A DNA stretch of 64,000 nt from Mycolicibacterium aurum (GTDB lineage Bacteria; Actinomycetota; Actinomycetes; Mycobacteriales; Mycobacteriaceae): contig LT549889.1 of NCBI GenBank assembly GCA_900078775.1, positions 2,976,001 through 3,040,000 on the forward strand, written 5' to 3'. Positions 47,580-57,689 of the stretch are shown in pieces. A model generated the notes under the pieces. It searched no databases. It worked only from the letters and a program-made list of their open reading frames with translations, and was not told where the DNA came from. Made by a program: the position numbers and the translations under genes. Each line of letters begins with the position of its first letter. The stretch's first letter is position 1.

Positions 47580-48824
47580 ATGCACAGTCTGCTACGCCCG
47601 CGTCTCGATCTCGCCGCCGCCGCGGTGGCCGCCGTCACCGCCGCCTCGGTGCTGACGGCTCCCCCACCCGAAGTCACGCCCCCACCTCCGGTCAGCACCG
47701 CCGATGTGCGACTGACCGCCACCGCGGTGCCGCCGGGCGGGTTGATCGTCAGCTTCTGGCGCAACCAGGCGGTGTACTGCTCGCTGATCTGCCCGCTGCT
47801 CACCCAGACCGGGGTGACGGCGTTGAGCACCACGCTGCAGGCGCCCGGGCGGTTCTTCGCGGCGCTGTCCGCGGGGGACGTGCTCAAGGCTCTCGGCGCG
47901 GCGGCCGCGTCGGTGACCGGACCGACCCGGGCCGCGGCGCAGCGGGCCATCGACGTCGATCAGGCCATTCCGGCGCAGCGCGCGCTGAACGCCTTCGAAG
48001 TCGGTGTCGTCGGGCTGCTGAATGTGCTGCCCGCCGCCCGAGGCGGGGTGCCCGCGGTCCTCGCCGCACTCGACCGCGCGCGCCGGGACACCTACGCGGC
48101 ATTGAATCTGCCGTTCGAGCCCGACCCGGCGCCGACGGTCCGGCCGCGCGGGGTGTTCCAGGTCGCGGTGATCGCGGCCATCGACGTGGTGGCGGCGGTG
48201 ATCTTCCCGGCCTTCAACACCGTGCTGGCCGGTGTGTTCGCGGTGCCGGACGCGATGGCGCAGGAGCTGGCCCGCACGGGTAACCCGGTGCGCGCGCTGC
48301 GCGCCGGCATCGACACCGCCGCCGAGGTGGTGCACACGGCGGGCACGGTGATCAGACGCGCGGTGGTCGACGCGGTCGATGACGTCCGGGCGGCGGCCGA
48401 CGGGCAGCCGCGGCGCACCGAGCAGCAGGCTCCGACGACGTTGACCCCGACGACGTTGACCCCGACGACGTTGACCCCGACGACGTCGACCTCTAGGACG
48501 TTGGCCCCGACCGCATCGTCGGAAGACGAGCGCGCCGCCCTCGACGACCACGTTCAATCCACGGCGCCGCCCCGACACCGGCCCCGAGACCCGCTGCGCA
48601 CGTCCGAGGTGCAGCCGCGCGGGGCCGAACCGGAGCGCGACCGCACGCAGCATTCCCGCCTCGTCGTGCAGGACACCGACCACACCGACGGCACCGACGC
48701 TGATTCCGGCACTTCCGCCGTACGCGGCGAGCCCGACTCCCCCGGGCACCAGACCGGTGAACCGCGGCGCGGCGACCACGAGCGTTCGGGCGCGGCACCG
48801 ACGGATAAGCGCGACGAGGTGTAG
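47580..48824 (+). CDS. Secreted or surface protein with Thr/Pro repeats, unknown function
   Basis: 414 aa from ATG 47580. An Ala-rich hydrophobic N-terminus (LAAAAVAAVTAASVLTA) could be a signal peptide. Pro-rich TAPPPEVTPPPPVS follows, then a helical domain with a Cys pair (YCSLICPLL) and several Ala/Val-rich hydrophobic stretches. From residue about 285 the protein is low complexity: repeats of TTLTP, then a charged His/Arg/Asp tail of about 100 residues. This layout is common among mycobacterial proteins of unknown role. It follows the phytochrome gene by 72 bases on the same strand. Confidence 0.72.
   Translation: MHSLLRPRLDLAAAAVAAVTAASVLTAPPPEVTPPPPVSTADVRLTATAVPPGGLIVSFWRNQAVYCSLICPLLTQTGVTALSTTLQAPGRFFAALSAGDVLKALGAAAASVTGPTRAAAQRAIDVDQAIPAQRALNAFEVGVVGLLNVLPAARGGVPAVLAALDRARRDTYAALNLPFEPDPAPTVRPRGVFQVAVIAAIDVVAAVIFPAFNTVLAGVFAVPDAMAQELARTGNPVRALRAGIDTAAEVVHTAGTVIRRAVVDAVDDVRAAADGQPRRTEQQAPTTLTPTTLTPTTLTPTTSTSRTLAPTASSEDERAALDDHVQSTAPPRHRPRDPLRTSEVQPRGAEPERDRTQHSRLVVQDTDHTDGTDADSGTSAVRGEPDSPGHQTGEPRRGDHERSGAAPTDKRDEV
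48435..48509 (+). repeat. 15-base tandem repeat inside the 47580 gene
   Basis: Three perfect copies of ACGACGTTGACCCCG (48435-48479) followed by two diverged copies. Each encodes TTLTP. A repeat of five whole codons can change copy number without shifting frame, so it is a possible variable-number locus. Confidence 0.85.
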
Positions 48825-48903
48825 TCCCGGACATAGGCGGGTACAGCAGCCCACAGTGCGCCGACACCCACCCTGGGCCGGCGCAGGTCGAAAGTGACGG
48901 GAT

Positions 48904-50427
48904 ATGCGACTGGTTGCGGCCGCCCTCGCCGCCGTGATCGCCCTTGTCTGCACAGCTTGCTCCCCCGGTCAGCGGGTCGACCTCGGTCAGGAGGCCAGCA
49001 ACCTCATCGCCGCGATCGCCGGTGAGCCCGATCAGTTGGATCCACACAAGACCAGCGCCTACTTCTCGTTCGAGGTGCTGGAGAACGTCTTCGACACCCT
49101 CGTCGAACCGGACGCCGATCTGAACATGCGCCCAGCGCTCGCCGACTCCTGGGAGACCTCGCCGGATCAGCTGGTGTGGACGTTTCATCTGCGGCCCGGG
49201 GTGACCTTTCACGACGGCAGCCCATTCACCGCCGACGACGTCGTCTACTCCTACCGGCGCATCATCGACGAGCAACTCACCAACTCGGACAAGTTCAGTG
49301 CCGTCGCCGACGTGAGTGCCGTCGACGACCGGACGGTGCGCCTCACGCTGAGCCGTCCCACCCCGAATCTGCTGACCAACCTGGGCGGGTTCAAGGGCAT
49401 GGCCATCGTGCAGCGGCGCAATGTCGAGGACGGCCAGATCGCCACCCACCCGATCGGCACCGGGCCGTTCGCGTTCGCCGGCCAGAAGAGTGGGGACTCG
49501 ATCACGCTGCGCGCCAACGACCGGTATTGGGGCGGCGGCCCGCAGATCCCGGGGGTGACGTTCCGGTTCATCAGCGAGTCGGCCACCGCGCTGTCGGCGT
49601 TGCAGGCCGGTGAGATCGATTGGACGGACGCGGTTCCCGCGCAGCGGGTCACCCAACTGCGCAACGACGATTCGCTGCGGCTCGCCGAAACCCCCAGCAA
49701 CGACTACTGGTATCTGGCACTGAATCTGGCCCGGGCACCGTGGGACGACGTGCGGGTCCGCCAGGCCGTCGCCTACGCCCTGGACCGGCCGTCGATCGTG
49801 CAGGCCACCAGTTACGGTACGGCGCAGGCCAATCAGCTCGCGATCCCGGAGGGCAACCCGTGGTTCGTGCCCTATGACCGGTACAGCAGGGACCTGGACA
49901 GGGCGCGGGATCTGTTGCAGCAGGCCGGCACCGCGCCCACCGAGATGGATCTGCTGGTCACCAGCGAGTACCCGCAGACCGTGACCGCCGCGCAGGTGAT
50001 CGCCGACAACCTTGCGCCGCTGGGCATCACCACCTCGATCCGCACCGTCGACTTCGCCACCTGGCTCGACGAACAGAACAGCGGCAACTTCGACATGCTG
50101 ATGATGGGCTGGCTGGGCAACATCGACCCCGACGACTTCTACTACGCCCAGCATCACACCGACGGCACCAGCAACGCGCAGAAGTTCTCCGACCCGCGGG
50201 TGGACCGTCTGCTCGACGCCGGCCGCACCGAAACCGACCGGCAGGCACGAAAAGACGACTATGCGCGGGCGGCCACGCTGATCGCCGACGAGGTCAGCTA
50301 CATCTACCTGTACAACCCGGCGGTGCTGCAGGCCTGGTCGCCGGCGCTGACCGGCTATGAGGCCCGCCGGGACAAGGCGATCCGATTCCGCGATGCCGTA
50401 GTGAGCGCCGACGGGGAGCGCTCATGA
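48904..50427 (+). CDS. ABC transporter substrate-binding lipoprotein, family 5
   Basis: 507 aa. Lipoprotein signal MRLVAAALAAVIALVCTAC with the lipidated Cys at 19. The mature part is a peptide/nickel-type binding protein: EPDQLDPHKTSAYFSFEVLENVFDTL-like opening, LRPGVTFHDGSPFTADDVVYSYRR, and a long family 5 C-terminus with LMMGWLGNIDPDD. Its stop overlaps the first permease start (ATGA). The cargo is not evident; peptides are most common for this class. Confidence 0.91.
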   Translation: MRLVAAALAAVIALVCTACSPGQRVDLGQEASNLIAAIAGEPDQLDPHKTSAYFSFEVLENVFDTLVEPDADLNMRPALADSWETSPDQLVWTFHLRPGVTFHDGSPFTADDVVYSYRRIIDEQLTNSDKFSAVADVSAVDDRTVRLTLSRPTPNLLTNLGGFKGMAIVQRRNVEDGQIATHPIGTGPFAFAGQKSGDSITLRANDRYWGGGPQIPGVTFRFISESATALSALQAGEIDWTDAVPAQRVTQLRNDDSLRLAETPSNDYWYLALNLARAPWDDVRVRQAVAYALDRPSIVQATSYGTAQANQLAIPEGNPWFVPYDRYSRDLDRARDLLQQAGTAPTEMDLLVTSEYPQTVTAAQVIADNLAPLGITTSIRTVDFATWLDEQNSGNFDMLMMGWLGNIDPDDFYYAQHHTDGTSNAQKFSDPRVDRLLDAGRTETDRQARKDDYARAATLIADEVSYIYLYNPAVLQAWSPALTGYEARRDKAIRFRDAVVSADGERS

Positions 50428-51374
50428 CGGTTCTGTTGTTCCTGGCGCGGCGGCTGGCCTACTCCCTGGTGGTGCTCGTCGGCGTGCTCATCGTGGTGTT
50501 CGCGCTGGTGCACCTCGTCCCGGGCGACCCGGTCCGGATCGCGCTCGGAACCCGTTACACCCCAGAGGCGTACGCGGCGCTGCGCCAAGCCAGCGGGTTG
50601 GACCAGCCGTTGATCAGCCAGTTCTTCGGCTACCTCGGTAACGCCCTCACCGGGAACCTGGGCGTCAGCTTCCGCAACGGAGACCCGGTGACCGAGGTGC
50701 TGCTGGAACGATTGCCGGCCACGGTGTCACTGGCCGCGGTCGGCATCCTGCTCGCACTGGCGATCGCACTGCCGGCCGGCATCTACGCCGCGCTTCGTGA
50801 GGGCCGGGTCGGCGATGCGATCGTCCGCATCACCAGCCAGTTCGGTTTCTCGGTACCCGACTTCTGGCTGGCCATCCTGCTTGTCTCGTTGTTCTCCACC
50901 GTGCTGGGCTGGCTGCCGACCTCCGGGTACCGGCCGCTGTTCGAGGATCCGAGCGGTTGGCTGCGACATGTGATCCTGCCGGGTTTGACGGTCGGACTGG
51001 TGGCGGCGGCGATCATGACCCGCTACGTCCGGTCGGCGGTCCTGGAGGTGACCGCCATGGGATATGTGCGCACCGCCCGGTCCAAAGGCCTTGCCCCGCG
51101 GGTGGTCACGTTGCGGCACACGGTCCGCAATGCGCTGGTGCCGATCCTGACCATCGCCGGCATCCAGTTGGCGACCATCCTGAGCGGGGTCATCGTCGTC
51201 GAGGTGGTGTTCGCGTGGCCGGGTCTGGGCCGGCTGGTCTTCAACTCGGTGGCCGCGCGTGACTATCCGGTGATCCAGGGCGCGGTGCTGCTGATGGCGG
51301 TGCTGTTCCTGGCGGTCAATCTGCTGGTCGATGTGCTGTATGCGGTCGTCGACCCGAGGATCCGGCTGTCATGA
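50424..51374 (+). CDS. ABC transporter permease (DppB/OppB type)
   Basis: 316 aa with six membrane segments. N-terminal FLARRLAYSLVVLVGVLIVVF and HLVPGDPVRIALG are typical of DppB/OppB. The EAA loop that contacts the ATPase is YVRTARSKGLAPRVVTLRHTVRNA. It overlaps the binding-protein gene and the second permease gene by 4 bases each, so the subunits are translated together. Confidence 0.92.
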   Translation: MTVLLFLARRLAYSLVVLVGVLIVVFALVHLVPGDPVRIALGTRYTPEAYAALRQASGLDQPLISQFFGYLGNALTGNLGVSFRNGDPVTEVLLERLPATVSLAAVGILLALAIALPAGIYAALREGRVGDAIVRITSQFGFSVPDFWLAILLVSLFSTVLGWLPTSGYRPLFEDPSGWLRHVILPGLTVGLVAAAIMTRYVRSAVLEVTAMGYVRTARSKGLAPRVVTLRHTVRNALVPILTIAGIQLATILSGVIVVEVVFAWPGLGRLVFNSVAARDYPVIQGAVLLMAVLFLAVNLLVDVLYAVVDPRIRLS

Positions 51375-52258
51375 CCGAACCGAGAATCGATGAGGCGCAG
51401 CGGGTCCGGGCGTGGCGGCTGTTGGCCGCCAACCCGGTCACCGTCGTCAGCGCGGTCATCCTGGTCGCCGTCGCCGTGATCGCGCTGACCGCATCGTGGA
51501 TCGCCCCTTACGGGGTCAACGACGTCGACGTGCCGCAGGCGCTGCAGCCGCCGAACGGGGCGCATTGGCTGGGCACCGACGAACTCGGGCGCGATGTGCT
51601 GTCCCGGGTACTGGTCGCCGTGCAGGCCTCGATGCGGGTCGCGGTCATCAGTGTGACGTTCGCCGCCGTCGTCGGCATCACGCTGGGGGTGCTGGCCGGG
51701 TACCGGGGCGGTTGGCTGGACACCGTGGTGATGCGCATCGTCGACGTCATGTTCGCGTTCCCGGTGCTGCTGCTCGCGCTGGCGATCGTCGCGATCCTCG
51801 GGCCGGGGCTGACCACAACGATTTTGGCGATCGGCGTCGTCTACACCCCGATCTTCGCGCGGGTGGCCCGCGCCAGCACGCTGTCGGTAAGGGTGGAGCC
51901 GTATGTGGCGGTGTCACGAACGATGGGCACCGGATCGGGCTACATCCTGCGCCGTCACATCCTGCCGAACATCACCGGCCCGCTGATCGTGCAGACCTCC
52001 CTGTCGTTGGCCTTCGCCATCCTGTCCGAGGCGGCGCTGTCCTTTCTGGGTTTGGGCCTGCAGCCCCCGCAACCCTCGCTGGGCCGGATGATCTTCGATT
52101 CGCAGGGGTTTGTCACGCTGGCGTGGTGGATGGCGGTCTTCCCCGGCATCGCGATCTTCGTCATCGTGCTGGCGTTCAATCTGCTCGGGGACGGGCTGCG
52201 CGATGTGCTCGATCCCAAACAGCGCACCATGATCGAGGCCCGCAGGGAGCAGCGATGA
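51371..52258 (+). CDS. ABC transporter permease (DppC/OppC type)
   Basis: 295 aa. An N-terminal OppC-like anchor (NPVTVVSAVILVAVAVIAL) leads to HWLGTDELGRDVLSRVL, the hallmark of this subunit. The EAA loop (SRTMGTGSGYILRRHILPN) and five further helices follow. The stop TGA lies in the ATGA that opens the 32-base tandem repeat before the ATPase gene. Confidence 0.92.
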   Translation: MTEPRIDEAQRVRAWRLLAANPVTVVSAVILVAVAVIALTASWIAPYGVNDVDVPQALQPPNGAHWLGTDELGRDVLSRVLVAVQASMRVAVISVTFAAVVGITLGVLAGYRGGWLDTVVMRIVDVMFAFPVLLLALAIVAILGPGLTTTILAIGVVYTPIFARVARASTLSVRVEPYVAVSRTMGTGSGYILRRHILPNITGPLIVQTSLSLAFAILSEAALSFLGLGLQPPQPSLGRMIFDSQGFVTLAWWMAVFPGIAIFVIVLAFNLLGDGLRDVLDPKQRTMIEARREQR

Positions 52259-52318
52259 GCGCCTGCGCGAAGAGCCGAGGACACAGATGAGCGCCTGCGC
52301 GAAGAGCCGAGGACACAG
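52255..52318 (+). repeat. MIRU-like 32-base tandem direct repeat
   Basis: Two perfect 32-base copies (52255-52286 and 52287-52318). Each begins ATGAGCGCC and ends GAGGACACAG; the next gene begins with ATGA again. The first ATGA contains the permease stop and the last opens the ATPase gene. This is the arrangement described for mycobacterial interspersed repetitive units, which insert at ATGA stop-start overlaps in operons. The unit is shorter than the published MIRU classes as I recall them. Confidence 0.75.
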
Positions 52319-53926
52319 ATGACGAATCCGATCCTCACCGTCGACGAGCTGACCGTCCGTATCGGGCGGCGCCGAATCGTGGGCGGGGTGTCGCTGGCCG
52401 TCGAACCGGAACAGACCCTGGGCATCGTCGGCGAGTCCGGATCCGGCAAGTCGATGACGGTGCTCGCGGCGACCGGCCTGCTCGACGCACCCGGCGCGGC
52501 GGTGACGGGCTCCAGCATCCTGGCCGGCGAGCAGCAGCTCATCGGAGCCTCCGCCCGGACGTTGCGCCGGGTGCACGGCGGCCGGATCGGGTTCGTCTTC
52601 CAGGACCCGGGGACCTCGCTGAACCCGCTCCTGACCGTCGAACGCCAGATCACCGAATCCCTGGAGACCCACCGCAACCAGACCCGCCGCCGGGCCCGTG
52701 CGCGGGCGCTGGAACTACTGGAGGCGGTCGGCCTGCCGGAGCCGCAGAACCGGATGAACAGTTACCCGCACCAGTTGTCCGGTGGGCAACGTCAGCGGGT
52801 CATGATCGCCATCGCCCTGGCCTGCGATCCGGAACTGCTGGTCGCCGATGAACCCACCACGGCGCTGGACGTCACCACCCAGGCCCAGATCGTCGAACTG
52901 GTGCGGGACCTGCAGAAGGATTTCGGTACCGCGGTCGTGTGGATCAGCCACGATCTCGGCGTCATCGGCGAGGTGGCCGACACCGTGACGGTGCTGCGTG
53001 ACGGGGCGGTGGTCGAGCACGCCGACGTCGAGGACCTCTTCACCGCGCCCCGGGCGGACTACACCCGCGAATTGCTCACCGCGCGTCCGGTATTGGGAGG
53101 TGACGGTCCGCCGCCCACGGGACCGGACGCGGAGCCGTTGCTGGAGGTGCGTGGGCTCGATATCCGGTTCCCGGTGCAGACGCCGACGGGCCGCTCGGTG
53201 GTACACGCGGTGAAGGATCTGTCGTTCGCCATCCGGCGCGGCGCCACGCTGGGCCTGGTCGGAGAATCCGGTTCGGGCAAGTCGACGGTCGCGGCCGCGC
53301 TCACCGGCCTGGTGGTGCCCGATGCGGGCACCGCGACCCTGGACGGCAGCGATGTGTTCACAGCGCGTGGCGCCGCGCAGAAGGCCGTCCGGCGGCGGAT
53401 CAGCCTGGTGATGCAGGACCCCTTCGCATCACTGAATCCGCGTTCCCCGGTCGGGGTTTCGATCGCCGAACCGCTCATCGTGCACCGGCTGGCCCGCAGC
53501 CGGGCGCAGCGGGAGGCCCGGGTCGGGGAACTGCTCGAATCGGTGGGGCTATCGGCCTCGTTTGCCGGGCGTTACCCACACGAGCTGTCCGGCGGGCAGC
53601 GTCAACGGGTGAGCATCGCGCGGGCCCTCGCGGTGCAGCCCGATCTGCTGATCCTCGACGAGGCCACCGCATCGGTCGATGTATCGGTGCAGGCCAAGGT
53701 GCTGGAGTTGCTGCTGGAACTGCAACGCGAACTCCGGTTGACCTACCTGTTCATCGGGCACGACCTGGCGGTGATCGAACGGCTGAGCCACGATGTGCTG
53801 GTGCTGCGCAACGGTGAGCTCGTCGAATACCGCTCCGCCGCAGAGCTTTTCGCCGCACCCGAACACGAGTACACCCGCGCCTTGTTGGCTGCGGTGCCGC
53901 CGGACCGGTCGGCCACACGGTCGTGA
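52319..53926 (+). CDS. ABC transporter ATP-binding protein with two fused ATPase domains
   Basis: 535 aa. Both halves are complete DppD/OppD-DppF/OppF-type ATPases: Walker [10 protein letters not shown] and GESGSGKST, signatures [15 protein letters not shown] and [15 protein letters not shown], and Walker [11 protein letters not shown] and [10 protein letters not shown]. It powers the two permeases upstream. The first signature is followed by H-loops ISHDLGV and IGHDLAV. Separate ATPase genes are usual in Gram-negatives, while fusion is common in actinobacteria. Confidence 0.93.
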   Translation: MTNPILTVDELTVRIGRRRIVGGVSLAVEPEQTLGIVGESGSGKSMTVLAATGLLDAPGAAVTGSSILAGEQQLIGASARTLRRVHGGRIGFVFQDPGTSLNPLLTVERQITESLETHRNQTRRRARARALELLEAVGLPEPQNRMNSYPHQLSGGQRQRVMIAIALACDPELLVADEPTTALDVTTQAQIVELVRDLQKDFGTAVVWISHDLGVIGEVADTVTVLRDGAVVEHADVEDLFTAPRADYTRELLTARPVLGGDGPPPTGPDAEPLLEVRGLDIRFPVQTPTGRSVVHAVKDLSFAIRRGATLGLVGESGSGKSTVAAALTGLVVPDAGTATLDGSDVFTARGAAQKAVRRRISLVMQDPFASLNPRSPVGVSIAEPLIVHRLARSRAQREARVGELLESVGLSASFAGRYPHELSGGQRQRVSIARALAVQPDLLILDEATASVDVSVQAKVLELLLELQRELRLTYLFIGHDLAVIERLSHDVLVLRNGELVEYRSAAELFAAPEHEYTRALLAAVPPDRSATRS

Positions 53927-54066
53927 CGGGTGCGGGTGCGGCACCCCGAGGTTCCCGAAATCGGCCGGGCCGTCGCCGACCGCGCGAAGGTCTCGATGAC
54001 ATTCGATGCGTGGCCGGCGACGACCTGCCGGGTGCCGCGATCCGGCGCGCTCGCTGGTACCGCTGT

Positions 54067-57000
54067 CTACTGTCCGGCCCGCTTGGGTGACTGATCCCAA
54101 TCCTCGGACCGGACGGCCGCGGTGGCGTCGGGCATGACGCTCCCGGTGCCCGGCGTCGACAGCGACCAGCCGGCGACACCCTCGCAGACCAGGTCGGTCG
54201 GCATGGTCACCGTGGTCGGCACCGGCACCGGCAGACCGCTCACCGCCGGCATGTTCAGCTGCGGGGTGGGCAGGAATCCGGTCACACCGGTTCCGCTGGG
54301 TGCGCCCAGCGCGGGCTGCGGCAGCATCTCCGCGAGGATCCCCGTCACGCCGGCCAACGGCGCCATGACCATTCCGGGGATACCCGATGCCGCGCCGGCC
54401 GCCGGGGCGATGACGCCCGGGATGCCGGCGAACGCCGTGCCACCACCGGCGGTCACCGCCGGGGCCGCCACTCCGACCGCGGCTGCAGGGGCCTGCGGCA
54501 CCGCGGCCTGCACGGCCGCCACCGCGGGTGCGGCGACTGCCTGAACGGCACCGAGTCCACCCGTGCTGGCCATCAGCGGTCCGACGACCGAGGCGTCGAC
54601 ACCGCCGGCACCCGCGCCACCGGTGCTGGCCACACCAGTGGCACTCGCCGCACCGGCACCACCGCCGGCCGCGCCACCGCCACCCGCAGCACCGCCGCCT
54701 CCGGCACCTGCACCGCCCGCGGCTCCGCCACCGGCACCCGCGCCACCAGCTCCTGCACCGCCGCCGGCACCTCCGGCACCCGCGCCACCACCGGCGCCTG
54801 CGCCTCCACCGGCACCACCAGCGCCAGCGCCAGCACCTCCGGCGCCACCAGCTCCGGCACCCGCGCCACCTCCGGCGCCCGCACCTCCACCGGCACCCGC
54901 ACCGCCACCGGCACCACCACCGGCCGCACCGCCGCCACCGCCTCCGGCACCACCAGCGCCAGCACCTCCGGCGCCTCCGGCCCCGGCACCCGCACCGGCG
55001 TCAGCCGCCGGAATCGCAACCGCGGCAGCATCTTCGAGCGCGCCCGCGGCGGGACCGCCGACTCCGGCCGCATCTGCCAACGGCAGTCCGCCGCCAGTGC
55101 CTGCGGCGTCGGCCAGCGGAAGCCCGCCACCGGCACCCGCGCCCTGGGCGATGACACCCTCGGCGGCGGCGAGACCGCCACCAGGAGCCGCACCGGCTGC
55201 GGCATCGAGCACGGCTCCCTCGGGGCCACCAGCGTTCAAACCGGTGTTGGCCAGCATCGGGCCGATGGCTCCGGCGTCGAGCAAGGGAGCACCGGCCGCT
55301 TCGGGGGCCGCCGCGGCGACCGGGGCACCGGCACCCGCAGGAACGCCGCCACCGACCGGGGCACCACCACCGACAGGAGCGCCGCCGCCGACCGGGGCAC
55401 CACCGCCAACCGGGGCGCCGCCGCCGACCGGGCGCCGCCGCCGACCGGGGCACCACCTGCGGCACCGCCGCCCGCGGGTGCGCCGCCCGCGGCGCCACCT
55501 CCCACAGGAGCCCCGCCGCCGGCTGCCCCACCGGCAGGAGCGCCACCGCCGACCGCGCCGCCTTCACCACCAGCGCCACCTGCGCCGGCTCCGCCCGCAC
55601 CACCAGCGCCACCTGCGCCCGCACCGCCCGCGCCCGCACCTGCGCCACCGGCCCCCGCGGCACCGCCGCCACCGATCGCGCCGGCACCGGCTTCGCCGCC
55701 ACCGATCACCGCGGCGGGCGCCGCAGCCTCGACCAGGGCGGCTCCGGGTGCGGCAGCTGCCGCACCTGCGTCGACGACAGCAGCAGCGGGCGCACCGCCC
55801 GCGACCGCACCGGGTGCGCTCACGACCGCGCCGGGAACCGAGGCCGCACCGGGGACACCGACGCCGCCAGGCACGCCGATCCCCGGAATGCTCACATCGG
55901 GCATGTCGATTTCGATGGGCACCGAGAGCTCGGCCGGCGGCGCCGCCACCTGGACCGGCGGTGCATGCACCTCGACCGGCGGCGCGGCCACTTCCACCGG
56001 AGGAGCGGCCACCTCAACCGGAGGCAACGCCACCTCAACCGGCGGAGCAGCCACCTCAACCGGAGGCAACGCCACCTCAACCGGCGGAGCAGCCACCTCA
56101 ACCGGAGGCAACGCCACCTCAACCGGCGGAGCAGCCACCTCAACCGGAGGCAACGCCACCTCAACCGGAGGCGCTGCCACCGCTAGCTCAACCGGCGCCC
56201 CTGCGGCACCGCCGCCTTCGATGACGCCGCCCACGGGAGCCACGCCGCCACCGGCCGCACCTCCACCGGTTCCGCCCGCTCCGCCGCCAACACCGCCTGC
56301 GCCACCACCGGCACCTCCAGCGCCACCGGCACCACCACCGGCACCTCCAGCGCCACCGGCACCTCCTGCGCCACCACCGGCACCGCCACCGGCACCTCCT
56401 GCGCCACCACCGGCACCGCCACCGGCGCCGCCACCACCCGCTCCACCGGCACCGCCTGCGTCTCCGCCGCCGATCGCCGCAGCCGGGGCTGCCGCTTCGC
56501 CACCACCGATGGCAGGGGCTGCCACCGCCGCGGGGGCCGCACCGGCACCGTCAACGACCGCCGCCGCGGGCACGGGCGCCTCCACCGCCGGCGGTACGAC
56601 CGCCGCCGCATCTTCGAGCGGACCTGCCGCCGGACCGACATTCGCTGCCGCAGGATGGATTTCGGCCCCAGCGGGAGCACCGCCGCCGGCGCCTTCACCA
56701 CCACCGGGCGCGCCACCGCCGATTCCTTCACCACCGCCGACGCCTGCGCCATCGCCGGGTAGACCGCCACCGCCGACGTGCGCAGCGGCGTCCGCGATCG
56801 GGGCGCCGCCGCCTGCTCCACCGGGAGCGGCCGCGGCCAGGTCATCGATGACTCCGGCAGCTGGGCCACCTGTGCCCGCCACGCCCTCGGCGCTCGCCGC
56901 GCCGGCACCGCCTCCGGCACCCGCGCCACCACCAGCCGCGCCCGCACCACCCGCAGCACCAGCCCCGCCAGCGCCACCGGCACCGCCAGCCGCACCACCA

Positions 57001-57449
57001 GCACCACCGGCACCACCGCCAGCCGCACCACCAGCGCCACCGGCACCCCCGCCAGCCGCACCACCCGCAGCACCAGCCCCGCCGGCGCCGCCGGCGCCGC
57101 CGGCGCCGCCGGCGCCGCCGGCGCCGCCACCAGCCGCGCCCGCACCACCGGCACCGCCGGCGCCACCCACCGCACCCGCAGCCGGGACTGCGCCGGCCGC
57201 GGTGGCCGGCGGGACGACGACGGGGGCCGCACCGGCACCGGTGAACGGCGCCGCGATGCCCTGCAGGGACTCGCCGATGTCAGGCGGGGACGCCGCGAGT
57301 TGCTGGACCATGCCCACACAGGGCACCCCGCCCACGCTCGTTTGCAACGCCGGTTGCGCCTCAGCCACAGCACTCAACAACAGCGGCGGCGTGCACAGTG
57401 CCGCCGCAGCAAAGATGCTGACAGCTAGACGATTTGACTTACTCACCAT
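54067..57449 (-). CDS. Giant secreted Gly/Ala-rich repeat protein (frameshifted as read)
   Basis: About 1127 aa once a missing G/C at 55430-55432 is restored. The start is ATG with complement at 57447-57449, giving signal peptide MVSKSNRLAVSIFAAAALC and likely cleavage after AVAEA. A short head has one Cys (GGVPCVGMVQQL). The body has GAG/GGA-rich tracts, eleven PPVEVA(A/L) heptads, more Gly/Ala tracts, and a C-terminal non-repetitive part with one Cys (TDLVCEGVAGWS). It resembles a PGRS protein without a PE domain. As read, the frame changes between units GAPVGGG; all other copies have four Cs in that codon run, and this one has three. Confidence 0.8.
55940..56180 (-). repeat. 21/42-base tandem repeats encoding PPVEV heptads
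   Basis: Eleven 21-base units, arranged for most of their length as 42-base pairs that alternate AAPPVEV and ALPPVEV. At least three 42-base copies are identical. They are in frame, so copy-number change would alter length only. Not a CRISPR array: there are no unique spacers. Confidence 0.9.
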
Positions 57450-57689
57450 GTCATCCCCAAGCGCTTTCATATTGACGTCGCAGTCAGGGAGAAAGGTAAA
57501 TGACATACGTGCAACTAACCCGTGCGACAAATTCGAGGGTTACCGTTCCGATGCAAAGGAGATCCGGCGCTGTGACAGAACCGGAGCAAACCGCCAGGAC
57601 AGCCGTTGACCACCGCTTCTGTCCCGTCCCATACCCGGCGTGTCGGCCCTCCGGATCCGGGCTGGGCGCCCGCTCCGTAGCCTGATCCC

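Noticed and set aside
55940..56180. Regular repeats that might suggest a CRISPR array
   Set aside because: Units are back to back, in frame, encode PPVEV and have no unique spacers; no cas gene is present.
54563..57609. Long Pro/Ala-rich open frames on the plus strand
   Set aside because: They are the antisense of the Gly/Ala repeats of the secreted protein; Gly codons read backwards give Pro. There is no signal peptide or start region.
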